From Branchiostoma floridae (lineage: Eukaryota; Chordata; Leptocardii; Amphioxiformes; Branchiostomatidae): a stretch of DNA of 64,000 nt. The notes under the pieces were generated by a model. It made no database searches, had not been told where the DNA came from, and saw nothing but the letters and a program-made list of their open reading frames with translations. The position numbers were made by a program, and so were the translations under genes. The stretch is taken from contig NC_049991.1 of assembly GCF_000003815.2 (NCBI RefSeq), positions 18,756,611-18,820,610 of the forward strand, in the 5' to 3' direction. How positions within the stretch are numbered: the first letter of the stretch is position 1; the number at the start of each line of letters is the position of its first letter. Below are positions 1 to 13,340 of this stretch, piece after piece.

Positions 1-3000
1 AATTGTCTCCAGATTCAAATATGTAATTCCCTATATAAAGATAACAATTCATCGCTAAAAAAGAGTTAGATACTTGTTTGAGTCTTTGAGACTTTATTTG
101 AAAATTCCTATAATTGATCAAACCTGTTTCAGTACAGCTACAGCCTACAGGTACTTCAGGGTTCTAGCTTGTGCATTTTTAGTGGAACAGGCACTACACT
201 ATAATTTGTGACCACCATGCTAAAATGAGGACCACAACACTACTTTTCAACATTTACTTGTTGAACAATGCCAATAAATATGAAAAATTATCATCACGCT
301 TAAAAGCTAAAACCCTGATACTTAAACCAGTGCACCTGTACCTTAACCTGAATTTCTTTTAGGTACTCATTCCAACATATTGTTCACCTGTTACAGATAC
401 TAGTACATTGTGTTGCTATAAATGTCAACCTTTATCAACCCAACACATAAAACAATCTCCCCGCAATCCTAATTAAACCCGATAGTCAACGTGACGCGAC
501 TGTAAACCCGTCTTCTGATGAGAAACGACCCAGTTCTACACGTTCCAATCCGTCAATCATGTGCGAGTGTGATTATTCCAATGTCACTATGATTACAGTT
601 CCAGAAAGATTTGATATGCTGGAAGTGATCATCATTGTTCCTCAGGGGGACCCACTGTTGATGTGGCTATCAGAGCATGATAATAAGTCGTGGGCATAAT
701 TTTTTTCTGTCACGTAGTCAAATTCAATTTGAAATAATCTGTATTTCTTTCAAGTCTCTTCATACTCACATAGAAATGCACTGGAATTGAAAGACTTTTC
801 AATCATTTTGGGGTGTTTTGTGTATCTTTTGTTTAACCCAAACTGTGCAAGCAAGCAATCGACGAATGAATTTGTGTCAGATTTACATAATATTAAGCTT
901 TGCAGCTCGAATGCTTAACATTTTCCACGTACTTATAATTGTATAACATGTTTGAAATTTAATAATGTACATAAATGTATTTACCATTCTAATTTTCACA
1001 AAATATAAAATTTTCACAGCAATGTACTAACTTGGTGAGTAAATTTCCATGCTAACAGAAAATTGGTATAGATAGCACGGGTAATTCTGTTATCAATGAT
1101 ACAAATCAAAAACAACGTCACATTCTAACGAGGGCAGCATTAATTATAAATTACTCAGGGTTCATCTATCCTGACATATTAGGGAAAAATATGTAATCAA
1201 CGTGTTTTCCTTTCCCACGGGACAAAGAACGGTCTGAGGGCAAAGGGTCGGGAAAAAATACTGGGTAACTGGTGCATGTGCACTTTTGCGCATTCAAAAT
1301 TGAATGTACACCTAACATTTGATTTTGTACATGCTACATATCTAGACATTTGTGTACACGCTACAGAATGTCACCAACATTTAGTGTGGGGTCTGGGGAA
1401 AATTTATATAACCTTTTTAAATCAATAGTTCAATCTTGATGTTAACAGTTAACTTATACAATTTCATATTCAAACCCTGAATGAACCTTCTAGTTTATTA
1501 TAACTTGAGCACACAAATTATTTCTTTCTGTGCATGAAAATTTTTAGGATACCTGTAAGTGTACCAGTGCACCCATTCCCCATTGATAAATTTTGAACCC
1601 TGTGGGGCAAAGTGCAACTAGAACATGGTAGATAGCCATGACATGAGCATACGTCTGCACGTAAATAACGTTCAACTCCCCCTAGAACTACTTTGAGCCT
1701 ATCTTATACCGTAGAATTTAGGTTAGTAAAATCAAAAGCTCAGTCAAAAGAATGTTAGAATTTTAGTACGAACGTTCGAACAGTCAACTACATTTATCAT
1801 AAAAGCTAGTTCATGTCTAACTTGGACAAATATGGAACTAAAAATGAAACATATGTTTCCCTATTCTTCTTATCCCGCAAGGGCACAATGTTTCTCATTT
1901 ATGTATGCAAATTTCTTGGACATTTTTCAATTTCAGTCACATGAAAGCTGCCTCGCAAATGGATGGTAATATCCCCGATGGGCAGGACTAAATAATAAAT
2001 GGGTTCTCCGCTAATTCTGGGGATTTCTGGCTAGACACACCAGGGTTGGACAAGTTTTCTAAAATTCAATTGTCCTTTCGGGCAAATACATAAAAAATAT
2101 ACTAGCCCAAACAATCCGAAGAAACATTTTGCTTGCCTGAAATTTGAGTAAAGATATTTTTCTTTGTATTTTTACTTCCAGAAATGAAATTCCTTTACTA
2201 TTGGCATTTCTTTCTTTCTGTGTTCAACAATGCTTGATGTCGTGGCTGAAGATAAATAAATAAATAAATTAACACGTGATATATCAAGTCTTTCCCTGAA
2301 AAAAACTTTAGGATCATGATTCCATTGTTCATGATCAGACATCATATTCTAGTGTAACTGAAGTGTAAACCACACTGAATATTACATATTGTAAATATTT
2401 ATCTAAAACCAACAATGACATTTTTCAAAACTTTAATATTTTTCAGCGACCAATACAGTGAAAAGCATGACTACACGAATTACAAAGTGAAAAGCAGGAA
2501 AGATGATATTATAAGTTGATTACAGAATACTTTGCCCAAATTGGAATTCTGTCACAGGGTCCCAAAGGAAGGGACATGATCCAATTTTCCATATTTGGGC
2601 GTGGTCATCTCCAAACAATTTTTCTCTACACTTTAAATCTAATATTCTAACGTAGCCGACAAAAGAAGGGTTAATTTGGTTTGAGTTGGACTATTGTTTC
2701 AGACTTCACCTCAAATATTACAAATCTGCTTGTTGCCTTTTACAATTCTATCAATAACTGTTTGCAAAATAATATCCATGCAGACAATTTTAATTTCCTG
2801 AACATAAGTTATTTTTAATTTTCTACAGATGATTTTCCCAGAGAAAATGCCCATACTTTGGGAGACTTGTTTTTTTTTTCCAAATAACCTTCCCAGTGAG
2901 TGAGTGTCTGCAAAATTTATACAGACTCTTGATAGGACAAAAATTTTTAGTCTGTAACTCAAGGAGACAAAAAATCCCTCTCTTAATCTATTGAATATAT

Positions 3001-6000
3001 CATCTACATTGTACATGGCAACCAGAGATCAACACCCTGTGCCTTTTATGGAGAGGGCTCTGTAAAAGCAACAGTTGTGAGTAATACAATTCTGCGCAAC
3101 ACCAGGCATGAAACACATGGATGAGCAACTAAAGTGATTCACCACGATACATATATGGCACAGATTGATGTATAATTGTACACATTAGTCTTGGAATGAT
3201 ACTGACACATCAAAAAAAGTTATTAGTGCCACATTAACCAACCCTTGGGACCCTGCGTCAGCTGGGCAGAAACAATAAATACTGTAAGTCTTCAAATATT
3301 TGAAGTTGTTTTATTTTTGCTGTGTGTTGTGAATTGACAACACTACCAATATGTGATTCCAATGTGTTACTACTGTCTTACAGAATCACTCCCACTTCAA
3401 ACGACAACGCAAAAGCCTGCTTTAAGTTTCTAACACGAAATAAGGTCTCATGAAAATAAAGAAATTTACAGTGCAGTCTGCACACCTTAGCAGCAGCTGG
3501 CCCGTGATAGAAACATGTGTTACAAGAAAGTAGGAAGAACACACAGACGGGCGCAAATGTTTCCCTGCAAATGACACAGTGAAAGCCTACTACAAGTACA
3601 ACGAAATAAGGTACCTGAGAAAATAAACAAATTTACAGTGAAGTCTGCACACCTAAGAAACAGCTGGCCCGTGATAGAAACGTGTGTTACAAGGCAAGCA
3701 CTAGGAACACACAGACGGGAGGTAACTGTTTCCCTGCAAATGACACAGCGAAAGCCTTCTCCAACGAAATAAGGTCTCAGCGAAAATAGAGAAATGAATA
3801 TACAGTGAAGTTTGCACACCTAAGAAACAGCTGGCCCGTGATAGTAACGTGTGTAACAAGGCTAGTACTAGTAGTAGGAACACGCAGACGGGAGGTAAAC
3901 ATTAAACAACTGTTTCAGTGGGTTGGGTAGCACTCCTGGAACAAGTGTAGGGACAAGTTGGGCTTGTGTCAACAGGGAATAAGTGAACAGCTGTGAGGAC
4001 TGGGCCTATCACTGGAAACCATTCATGGCGGTCCAAATCTGTCCAGAACAGCAGATGACTCTGATAACATGAAAATACGGGAGATACAGTATTGAGTAAA
4101 AAGACAAGACAAAACATTGTGTTGTTTAGAAGACTTGAGGATTACTCCAACACAAAAGGCCACCTGCTCCAAGTAGTAACTAATTACCATTGGGCTCTGG
4201 CCAAAAATGATTACCTGTCAAATATCATTTTCTCTCAGACTCAAGTTACCTAGGCAGCATCCAAAACACCCCCATTTCTGATATGGACCCTTCTGCCCAG
4301 TGATAGCACATACCACCTTTGGTCAATCAATATTCATGATACACAGAAATTATCAAAACCCAGAATGTGCCACATTTTAGCCACTTCTCCTGATATCCCA
4401 ATTGCGCTTCGACTCTTGTTTGAATCCTTTCTAGACAAAATTGCATGCCGAAACCTTTAGAATTATGTTTGTCCTTGTCAAGACTCAAGGGGGTTCTACT
4501 CTGATTCCTCATCTTTTTGACAGGAACCTTGAAACCTGATGCCTGCTCAAGATATGAAGGAAGTCTCTCTACAACTTACAAGTGGGGGGAACAGAGGCTG
4601 GCTTACAGAACTGAGTTGTGTCTTCCCTTGTTTTCATTTCTTTTTAGGATCTGAATTTTAATATGACGAACTGCACTACAGCCAGGAAGGGCTAGAGACA
4701 AATAACTGCAACATGAAAACTGGGAAATTATTTGCCTCACTAATAATACGTAACAACATAACATTCCTAAAGGTTATTTCAGGCTTCTGCATTACGTAAA
4801 TCCCGTAATTGAACGATAGAATTTGAAGTCTACACTACAGCGAGTCTTCAAAACCTTTTTCGTGCATTCTCACAAAGGTTTTCCCCACACGGTGATATGC
4901 TATGAAGGTTACATGAAGCCATACAAAGCTCTCCAGGAAGCTTACGCACACATTAAGGCGTACAACAGTTCACGTGGATGAGTCACGGGGGCTCCTGTCC
5001 CCACTTCCCTCTTCGGGTTGCCTAGCGACAACAGCACTTTCCCTCTCTTAGCTAATCATTATCCTTCCAATGTGGGTACAGGCGGGTTGTGTAATCACCG
5101 GGGGATTGATTTTTATTTCGCACTTGTGATAAGAACAAACAAGAAATGAAAACAGTTTACATGGACGAGGAACAAAACCTTGTACTAGTACATGGTACCA
5201 AATTATACATATGTGACAATGCCATATGTGTGTTACATGTTAGCTGGTGTGTTACACTGAAGGGCGGTTACACCAGCTATATAGATACAGATGAAGACTA
5301 AGAGTCTGGTACCTATATATGCCATTCCTTTGTTTTCAAGTGACGGAAGAAAGAAATGCTCTTCTGGAACTTACAAAAGGAATACCACTACAATCTGGTG
5401 ACAAAACAACTTTGAAAAAAAAAAAATATTCGTACTTGGCAACGAAAACCACTGCATGAATTTGAAGCAACTGCAATGCAAACCCAGAAAACGTATGATA
5501 ATAAACTTAAGACGTAAACAACCCAATCAACGTGCAGCTTGCAATTGCAAGAACAGCTTTTACTTTACATAGTTTCTATAGAAGATTTAATTATTCATAT
5601 GTTATGTAGAAGTCCCCGATACAACCTACCGACGATAACATTTTTCTTTTTGTAACTCCGACAAGGAAACAAGAATGCTATTGTTGGTGTATGTGCTTGA
5701 ACCAAGTTGTTTGACATAAACTTCCTCATAATGATAGACAAGTTGAAAAAAATGTCAACAATGTGACCAAGGGTCTGAGAAACTTGAGCGAATGTTTGGT
5801 TGACATACAATTGTTGCTGACTTTTGCACACAATCAGATGGATTTTGTGTGAGAAAAAAGGGACTTGGTTAGTTGGTACAATTTTTTTTCAACCAAACTT
5901 GGACAAACTGTGTGAATTGTACATTGTCACAAGCATATCTTCAAAATCTTGTTAGAAGCTTTGACAAACTGACGTGAGACCTTATGTAAACATATGTGAA

Positions 6001-6476
6001 TGAAGCTGCAAAAATTTCTACTTCCTTCACATATCCTGGTGTTGTCTCAAGGATGCGGGGTTCGATTCCCAGTCTCCTACAGTAGTAGTCATGTTGACTG
6101 TTGCTCTGTGATTTTTCCTTGCCATGTTGATGACATCACTTCACTGTGATTCAAACCCCTTCCTTATACAGATATGTGCCCTACATCATATATAGTACAT
6201 GCACATAAACACCAACAGTTGGTATGGGTCATGAACTTCCTTCCATCCTTTCGAGGTTGTACAGACAAAACCATGGGTGTTCCACATGTTGTATGTGACA
6301 TACAGGTGTACACTGGTATCTTCTGCCCCCCTCCCCCCTTCGGATGATAGTGACACCACCCCACCCTTGGTAACAAAAAGCCCCAGGCTAGCAGACTTCT
6401 CCGGTTACCACCATCAATTTTCAGACAAATCGTCTCTAAGGATTACATTTAGGAGACTGTAATGTGTTGTTCTTAC
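1..6476 (-). other. Intron 2 of the CK1 gene, no further exon seen
   Basis: This AT-rich stretch shows no recognisable kinase exon on either strand. It holds a LINE-type tail with an (AATA)n run near 2250-2272, the 167-bp tandem repeat at 3390-3900, and at 5250-5300 one copy of a dispersed motif (gggcggttacaccagctata) that recurs near 52030 and 54880. The open frames here are short, lack splice context, and those at 3.5-3.9 kb are just the tandem repeat read through. Confidence 0.6.
3390..3900. repeat. 167-bp tandem repeat, about three copies
   Basis: The marker agctggcccgtgatag recurs at 3495, 3662 and 3829, a regular 167-bp step. Each unit also carries cagacggg, a fragment containing gtttccctgcaaatgacaca and acgaaataaggt. 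Copies are roughly 85-90% alike by eye. They lie in the CK1 intron. Confidence 0.85.
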
Positions 6477-7128
6477 CTCCTCCCTGCATCATTTTGTAGA
6501 ACTTGCTCTCTATATGGAGCTGTGGGTGCTTCGTTTTCACACATTCTAGCTTGATCGCCACTTCCTCCATGTTAGCAATATTAGTTCCTGAGGAAAAAAA
6601 TGACAAGAAAAATAAAAACACTCGCAACTTCACTAGTATAAGAATAGCAGGATATCAACCTACACCTAGTTTATCTGAAATTGAACATTTTTGCGACGGA
6701 ATGAGTCTGGAGGTAACGTTATAATTTTGACAGTTCGAAAATGTTGTGTGATGTTTTGATAAGTATCACGGTTACAACAGACCTCAACCCAAACCCTAAA
6801 CGGTTCGCTCGGAAGATCTAGAAACGGGTCAGGCCCGATCTGATACAGGAAAAGAAGTTTTTGGCTAATCCCAGAACAAATCCGGGTTGTTTGTTTGCAA
6901 GAGAGGCAGTGAGAACACCGCTTTCAGCAAGTGTCCCGTGTCTGCCGACATGCAATTTGCAGGTCTCAGCTGTTTCCTTTCAAATGAAAATCGCAGTCGA
7001 TACAATCAGGTATGTTTGTGGTGTCTTGTAGGGATTGTAGAGCGCTACAAACCTAGGTAAATGTCTCCGAAGCTCCCGCTTCCGATCTTGCGGCCCAGCC
7101 GGTATTTGTTACCGACTCTCAACTCCAT
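6477..7128 (-). CDS. CSNK1D/E-like: Casein kinase 1 delta/epsilon-type Ser/Thr kinase, first two coding exons (partial gene)
   Basis: Two coding exons join in phase 1. Exon 1 is 7053-7128 (ATG at 7128) and exon 2 is 6477-6587. Together they encode residues 1-62 of the N-lobe. Visible are the start [16 protein letters not shown], the glycine loop [11 protein letters not shown] and the ATP-binding lysine in VAIK at residue 38. The following segment, [17 protein letters not shown], is typical of CK1 delta/epsilon; CK1 alpha and gamma differ there. Exon 1 ends CTAG|GTTTGT. Exon 2 begins after TTTCCTCAG and ends GGAG|GTAAGA. CK1 delta/epsilon phosphorylates primed acidic sites in clock, Wnt, cytoskeletal and DNA-repair pathways. 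The catalytic loop and C-terminal exons are absent from 1-6476, so intron 2 exceeds 6.4 kb and the gene runs off the left edge. Delta and epsilon cannot be told apart from this fragment. Confidence 0.93.
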
Positions 7129-7480
7129 CTCGGCTCTGGAACACAGAGAGAGCTGTCAGGAATGCACCCAGGCCGTTCGAAAGCCCCCAGTCAATGACAA
7201 ACCGACGCAAACAGACGGATCTCCCTCGGATTCGGCTTGGGATTTTACCAAGTTCTCTCAAAATTCTGCCGGCAAGGTTCAGTCCACAACAAGATATGTT
7301 CCTCAACGTTTGTTTCAACTTGAAATCAGGGCAATCAGTGAGTGGATATTGTCAGGATGTCGCGGATTCTTCATGGTCTACCCCAAACTACTCCGTACAG
7401 CCGCCATTATTTACTCCGCTGGACTCCGTTGCCGCCCGTAGGCCGCATGCGCACAGCTGGCGATGACGAAAGTTCCCCGG
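7129..7480 (-). promoter_or_regulatory. Probable CK1 5' UTR and promoter region
   Basis: The stretch immediately upstream of the CK1 start codon is clearly richer in G+C and CpG than the flanking AT-rich DNA. It has no TATA box at a usual distance. This suits a housekeeping CpG-type promoter plus 5' UTR. The transcription start cannot be fixed from sequence alone. Confidence 0.4.
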
Positions 7481-8355
7481 ATGCTCAAGGCCCCCTACCC
7501 GCAATAAAATCATCCTATCAATTTGCTTTCTATATATTCTGGCCACTCCTTTATTACGTTTTATTAATTGATGATAACAAAAAAATTAAGTAAGATAGAA
7601 CTCACGGTAAAAATGTCTATCAATAACAACGTTCAGCATTATTTTGGGGACAGAAAATCAGATGGCAAAAATCTAAATTGACTATATATATAATGTAGCA
7701 ATGCACTAAACGTTTGGTAGTTTTTTCTTTAAATCTTTGGTTGAATTTATTGAAATGGCAAAGTTGCGTTCTTAATGCGAACTGCACAGCGCTAATATTA
7801 TGGATAAAACATGAACCAAATACGGATGATAAAGTCTTGATGTTGAGTTGTGGCACACTCGACTTTGGCCAAAAAAAGCATAAAAGGGACGTTTATTTAC
7901 TTATCTATTCATCTAATATTTGTTAATGTCAACTAGGACTCGATTCGTTGTCTTTTTTACCTATACTGTACACCCTTCTTCAACTATGTTAATCCCGAAT
8001 AAAGTATTGCAAAAAAAAAGAAGAGAAAGGTCTTCATTCTATAAAGCCAAAGCATAAAAGGAAAAGTACACTTTTAAAACTAATCTTACAATCTTTATCA
8101 TTTATAAAGTTGATTAAGAATAGTAGGTGTTATGTGAAATTCATCTTATCAAATAGGTATGGACCTAATATAGATCCCTTCAATAGCAGTTACCCACTGA
8201 TTTATGTCCGATGATTTTGGACACCATTTTAGATACAGGGCGTGGCGGGAAAGCGTCATCAAAGCGCGCACAGGCCAATCCGACAACAGACGCAGTGACC
8301 CGAAAAAGTCATGACCACAGTCCATTTACGGCCTTGTCACATGCCCGCCCTCAGG

Positions 8356-8470
8356 CTCTCCAAGCAGAGGTCTCCGGCTGCTTTTTTAGGCGTTTTTATC
8401 GGGCCACGAGACATCAAGAAAATGTCAAAAAACGTCAAAAACACCAGGAGCCTAACCTCCGCTTGGAGAG
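8356..8470. mobile_element. Short fold-back MITE with CTCTCCAAGCAGAGG arms
   Basis: The left arm ctctccaagcagagg at 8356 is mirrored by an imperfect right arm cctccgcttggagag ending at 8470, so the ~115-bp unit can fold back. The same arm recurs singly at 9182 and in many places at 60.2-61.4 kb. Related TAATCTCCAAGCAG arms flank four other elements in the window. Confidence 0.7.
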
Positions 8471-9034
8471 TATTCCCGCACAGAGAGTGTCATTAATTTC
8501 GAACTCATAGTTAAAAAGAAGAAGAAAAAATAATGTAACGTTATGGCTATGTAATCCTGTTGCAAATTAGGATTGCCAGGAGTTTCAAAATACTAGTAAG
8601 TACCAAAAAGTAGAACATAAAGAAAAACGAAATTGGAAATAATTGGGAAAAATCCATGTCATTGTCACTAAAGCTTGGATATTCGGCAGCCAAACGTTGT
8701 GATTAAAAAAAAAGATCAAAGGATATGAAATGAAATTAATTAATGAAAGGAAATAAAGTGAGCGCAAATAAAAAGTTGGCAAGAAGTTCTTTTACGTCAT
8801 CCTTTTCTGATTCTGACATTTTTCTCATTCCCGGAAATTTCTCAATGATGTAATTGTTGATAGGTCTGTTTTCTCTGTCAAGACCAGTAAAAAAATCAAT
8901 GACATGATGAGTTTAGAATTAGCTCTTCCGTGAGCTTAACTGTATCAATATCACTAATAATAATAACATGTGATAAGAAAACGGCAACTAAAAAGAATAC
9001 AGCAGGAGCTATTCTGTAACGAAGGCTAGAAAAT

Positions 9035-9136
9035 AGCCTGGTATCCAGCCGTAATATAGCTCCCGGGTCTCTTCTGTCCTCTTTACAAATATAGAAGAGA
9101 CTCGGGAGCTATAATAATACGGCTGGTTACCAGGCT
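9035..9136. mobile_element. Small palindromic MITE
   Basis: tagcctggtatccagccg at the left is answered by cggctggttaccaggcta at the right, and the inner arms (gctcccgggtctcttct against agaagagactcgggagc) also pair. The result is an almost complete 100-bp hairpin with a short loop. No transposase is encoded. Confidence 0.7.
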
Positions 9137-9624
9137 AGCTAGAAAATGGGCCGGATCCTTACATCTCTTGGATATTGGTTACTCTCCAAGCAGAGGCACT
9201 GCAAAGCGGTTACACCAGTTATGCTGTACAGAAAACTGTCCCCTCAATTGACCTTTCTCCGTCAAGTGACCCTGAAGATCTCTGGACGTATACGGCAACG
9301 TGATTCAGACTACTCGCTTCCTATGACAGTCATAAAACTCTAGACGATTCATTTCTTCGCGAAAAATCACTAAACACGGTATAAATAGTTTTTTTTTGTC
9401 AGCGGAGGTTAATTACACTACATTACAACTGTGGGAACTTGCCGCGGGCTGTGTTACATTCATATACACATGTGTATGTTCTAAATGCAACGCCCAGCAC
9501 ATCTTTAATTGTTTACAAAATAAAGAAATAAGTCAGAGAATGCTATAAATAATGTGAATTTACAGCGCCTCTTTATCTGACGAAAATTGTTGCGAAGTTT
9601 CACGTAAGAAAAAGGTAAACTTAC

Positions 9625-9776
9625 CCGGGGTCGGGAATTGCTGTCAGCGATCTCTTGACTATAGTATGCACTTGACTGAACAGGCTGGTCTCTGACTTCC
9701 ACTTGCCTTTACTGAGTCCTCTTTGACCATGAGGTGATTTCATTTTCTCCAGTCTTTCTAGCTGCAACCTTCTCAT
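9625..9776 (-). CDS. Orphan coding-exon candidate, unknown protein
   Basis: From an ATG at 9776 an open frame of 50 codons runs to a good splice donor, CCCCGG|GTAAG, at 9625. The peptide begins MRRLQLERLEKMKSPHG and ends VKRSLTAIPDPG. It is basic with a short amphipathic start. No following exon was found between 7.5 and 9.6 kb, and I recognise no family. It may be the first exon of a small gene or a chance open frame. The donor quality is the main support. Confidence 0.25.
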
Positions 9777-11427
9777 TATAAACGCTTGCTGTAAAACCTA
9801 TAGAACTGTCCGAGAGCGTAGAGAACGGTTGTGAACCAAAGAATCAATGTGCTAGCAGACGACGTTGACATTTGAGTGTGTGGGTGACAGCAGTGTATCA
9901 CCAAGCTTTTTATTGTGAGTCCTATGGGTCCTTGGTGACTGTGAAGGGAGGAGCCTTTCGCAGGAAGAGACGGGACTGTTTTTGGTGATGAATCACAGAA
10001 AGGCCAAAAAGGAGTTTTCCAAATCGATCTGTTCCGTTCAGCAGAGAAGTTTATCTTACCCCTAACATGTTTCTTTCTGTCTAATAGAGAAATTCGAAAG
10101 ACCGAGGGATGAAATACAAAGTAAACATCCTTTTACCACATCTTTACCTCAGCGGATGTTTTGTAATTGCATATCCTGTATCTCCCTATCACACCCTCCA
10201 GAAGTGTCACTGATAACTATCTTGGTGAGGAACCAAATATGTTTCCTGATTCGGAATACGGATTTACCTCACTGCTGGGCTATCCTTTACGTCAAGGGGA
10301 GAGGCAAGCCTCTCTTCAACACAGGAAATGTTTCAATCATTGTAAATAACTTTTGCAGTGTAGGCCATGGAAAATGGAGAGTATGGAAAATTTTCATGAC
10401 CAGTGATTTCTACTACAGCCTGAACTGACTTTAATTTTTTGCATTTTGGGGTCAAGAAGAAAGAAAAAAAAAGACAATCAAATAGGACAGAGCTTTTAGT
10501 TATGTTTATAGATTTGGAAGAATCATGTAATTAAATGTAGTCCAAACCACAACACCAAAAGCCCTAGAGCCGTTGGCGTGGCCAGTTTGGCAGCGCTTAA
10601 ACCCCACTGTTACAAACCTTCCCCCAGCGGTCATGCCCTCAATGAAGAGCTTTGAGTTTGTCACAAAAACGTTAGCAAAACACTGAAAAAGTATAGTAGA
10701 AGAATAAAGAGGTTCTTTTTACACTAACATTTCTGCGAACCTTCTCTGCCTACCAACTTCCTCAGTGCAATACTGACTTGTTCAAATTGCACTGCAACTA
10801 CAGGTGTCACTGCTTACAGTGTAAAGCAGTCAGCATTGTCAGGATCAATACTAATGAACAATCACTTCAAAATGTAAACTCATGAGAGTTAACGTTACAG
10901 ACACATGATCTCATTGATTGGTCAAACACGTGATCTCTGCAACTGGTCAAACGTGCCAGGGAGTTTAGACACCCACTTAGCATTGTCCGGATGGTGACAG
11001 AAGGAAAACGAAACACCAGAGGAAATAAAACACCAGAGGAAATAAAACATTGATTGGTGAAAAGAATATCTAACGTTATTCAGTGACTTACCGACCTCAA
11101 GAAACTATTCACATTTCTATTGCACATTGATGAAGATTAGACATTCCTATTGTAAACAATATTTTATTGAAGACATACAACAAGAAGACATTTTCTTTTT
11201 TCAATATCTGACAAAAGGAATGGACAAGACAGAACATCAATATTGAGACACAGGGCAAGATCTTCAGTCCAAAGCTGAAGCAGGTACAATATCTATGAAC
11301 ATACAAATGTTTGTAGTCATATTTCTACTTCTATCCTGTTCATTCTCATAGGAGAGCATTGGCCATAGCCTGTAAGTTGGGAGACCTGCTAAACCAGGCT
11401 GAAGTTTCAACTTGTGGGCAAGGGCTC

Positions 11428-11514
11428 TAACTAGCTGTCAGCCAATCAAAGAATCAGCTTTACCTGAAGAAAACATTTTGCTGACTCTCTGATTGGCAGA
11501 CAGCTGGTTAGACA
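11428..11514. mobile_element. Short inverted-repeat element
   Basis: taactagctgtcagccaatca is mirrored by tgattggcagacagctggtta about 60 bp away, with further pairing inside. This is typical of a very small MITE. CCAAT boxes fall inside both arms, but there is no gene start nearby. Confidence 0.5.
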
Positions 11515-13340
11515 CCATACTGTACAGAATTAACACACACAAGCAAGAAGAAATTTCAGCCGAGTTTAGCAGTGCCTCTTCAAGGTATATCCTACCTATA
11601 CCATGGACAAGACTATGAGTAGGAGTATGTAAGTTTTAAGTACTAAGTAAACCAGTGGTAGCTATTTGTTGACTTTAACAGTTTATCTATAAAACCTTTG
11701 GCGAGAATGTGCAAGATCCAATGTTTTCCTTGTCATCTTTAGCTTGTGGTGTATGTATCTGAATTTCCTGCATAGCTTAGAAGTTGGAACGTTTGCCAAA
11801 CCCCTGGAAGACTTGAGGTGATACGTTTAACAAGTCTGCTTGGTGCCTTTCAGGAAACTAGAACATTGTTCTCTTACTTTACATGGAAACAACAGTACAA
11901 AAATAACTTAATGCTCGTAACTTGAAGAACATTAACAACGGGCTAAATAATATACAGCCTTTTGAAACAATTTAAACGCAACAAAGAATATAAGAAATAT
12001 TAGTAAATTTTAAAGAAAGTCTATTTCTACATATAATATATATTTTTGGTTTTTCAAAACAAAAGAAAAAAACACAAGACAATGCAATAATAATGTAGAT
12101 GTACAACACTGGTTATCTTTTCAAATAGGGAATGAGAAGGACACAAAATTAGAGGCCAGTTACAAATCTTTAAGTCAACTATTTTTGTAACCATGTCATT
12201 TGAAGAAAGTTTATGTTTTCTTTTAAAGTTAATGACAACTGGGTGATAGACATAGTAGCTAGAAAACTCGTTCGCATTTGGGTGAAAAGATAGAAATGTG
12301 TCTCTTCCAAAATGGGGTCCTTCAAATAGAAAATGATCTCAAATACTTGACATTGACTTAGCTTTTGTTTTTCTCTGACAGTGGAAATTGGTAATACATT
12401 TTGCAACTTGGAGAACATTGACAGCCCACCTCAGCTAAGACTTATGTGCGGCGAGGATGAGTGAGTGAGAACTTGCAAGGCACTGTTCCATACGTACCTC
12501 TAAAATGTGTCATGGGAAAGCAATTAGTTAGCCTAGCGATTTGAGAGATGAGTCTGATGAAGCCCTCAATAATATCCCTTGCCACAGACGGGTGGCGCAT
12601 CAGACTTTCTGCAACTCGAGATCTCACTCACTAACTCACCTGGGTCACTGAGATCACTGGTCACCAAATAAAATGTTTTATCTGCATTATGTGACGTCTC
12701 AGAAGCAGTCGATTGCTCTTTCCTTTACAAAGACTGAAGTTGGACACTTTAACAAAAAATCTGCAAGTCCAAGCCGGAACCTTAAGTTCATCTTTGATCC
12801 AGAATTACTTCTATCAACATCAACTTGATGAACTTTCAAGGTAATATCCTGGAAGGCATCAGCATTTGGTCTTAAGTACTTATTCACACTTAGGCACATG
12901 GAAGGATAAGTGGACAGGAGCCTCTCTTTGTATTGCAACAATCCACACTAACTGTTCTTTTTGCAACCTTCCCTTTTTTATGAAATTCGATTGCGACGAT
13001 GCCACGATTGCAAAGGAACACTCTCTTAATTTTCTGCAACCTTTTTTTTAATTCGAATTCAGGGCTGTCTCCGGCTTTAACTTTTTTCTGTCCCTCTCAT
13101 TGTTTTGGGAGTCCACGTTGTTGATTTTCCTTGTTCAATCTGTCATTTTAAGCTTATGAAAACACATTTTCAATAACTTTATGTAATGACGTCCAGATTT
13201 TGGGGACGGATGGTGTAGAATTTTTGTCTGTCACAAAAAGCAAATTTCAGGCCCAGATGGAAGGACTGGAGGGAGCCCTGTTCGAATTACGAGTTGCTAA
13301 GGAGCAAGAAGCTTGATTGCAACAATGCCACTTTGGCCAG

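Larger units (their letters stand above)
7481..13340. other. Intergenic region between CK1 and RNF216, mostly non-coding
   Basis: No conserved coding exon was recognised except the orphan candidate at 9625-9776. The region includes fold-back elements at 8356-8470, 9035-9136 and 11428-11514, and long AT-rich stretches. The part just left of 13341 should contain the RNF216 3' UTR. A TTTATT (minus-strand AATAAA) lies near 11160, but nothing ties it to that gene. Confidence 0.5.

Noticed and set aside
3520..3883. Minus-strand frames of 99 and 60 codons
   Set aside because: They are the 167-bp tandem repeat read through, with no conserved domain or splice context.
7061..7441. Plus-strand frame of 126 codons
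   Set aside because: It is antisense to CK1 exon 1 and its CpG-rich upstream region, and the peptide matches nothing.
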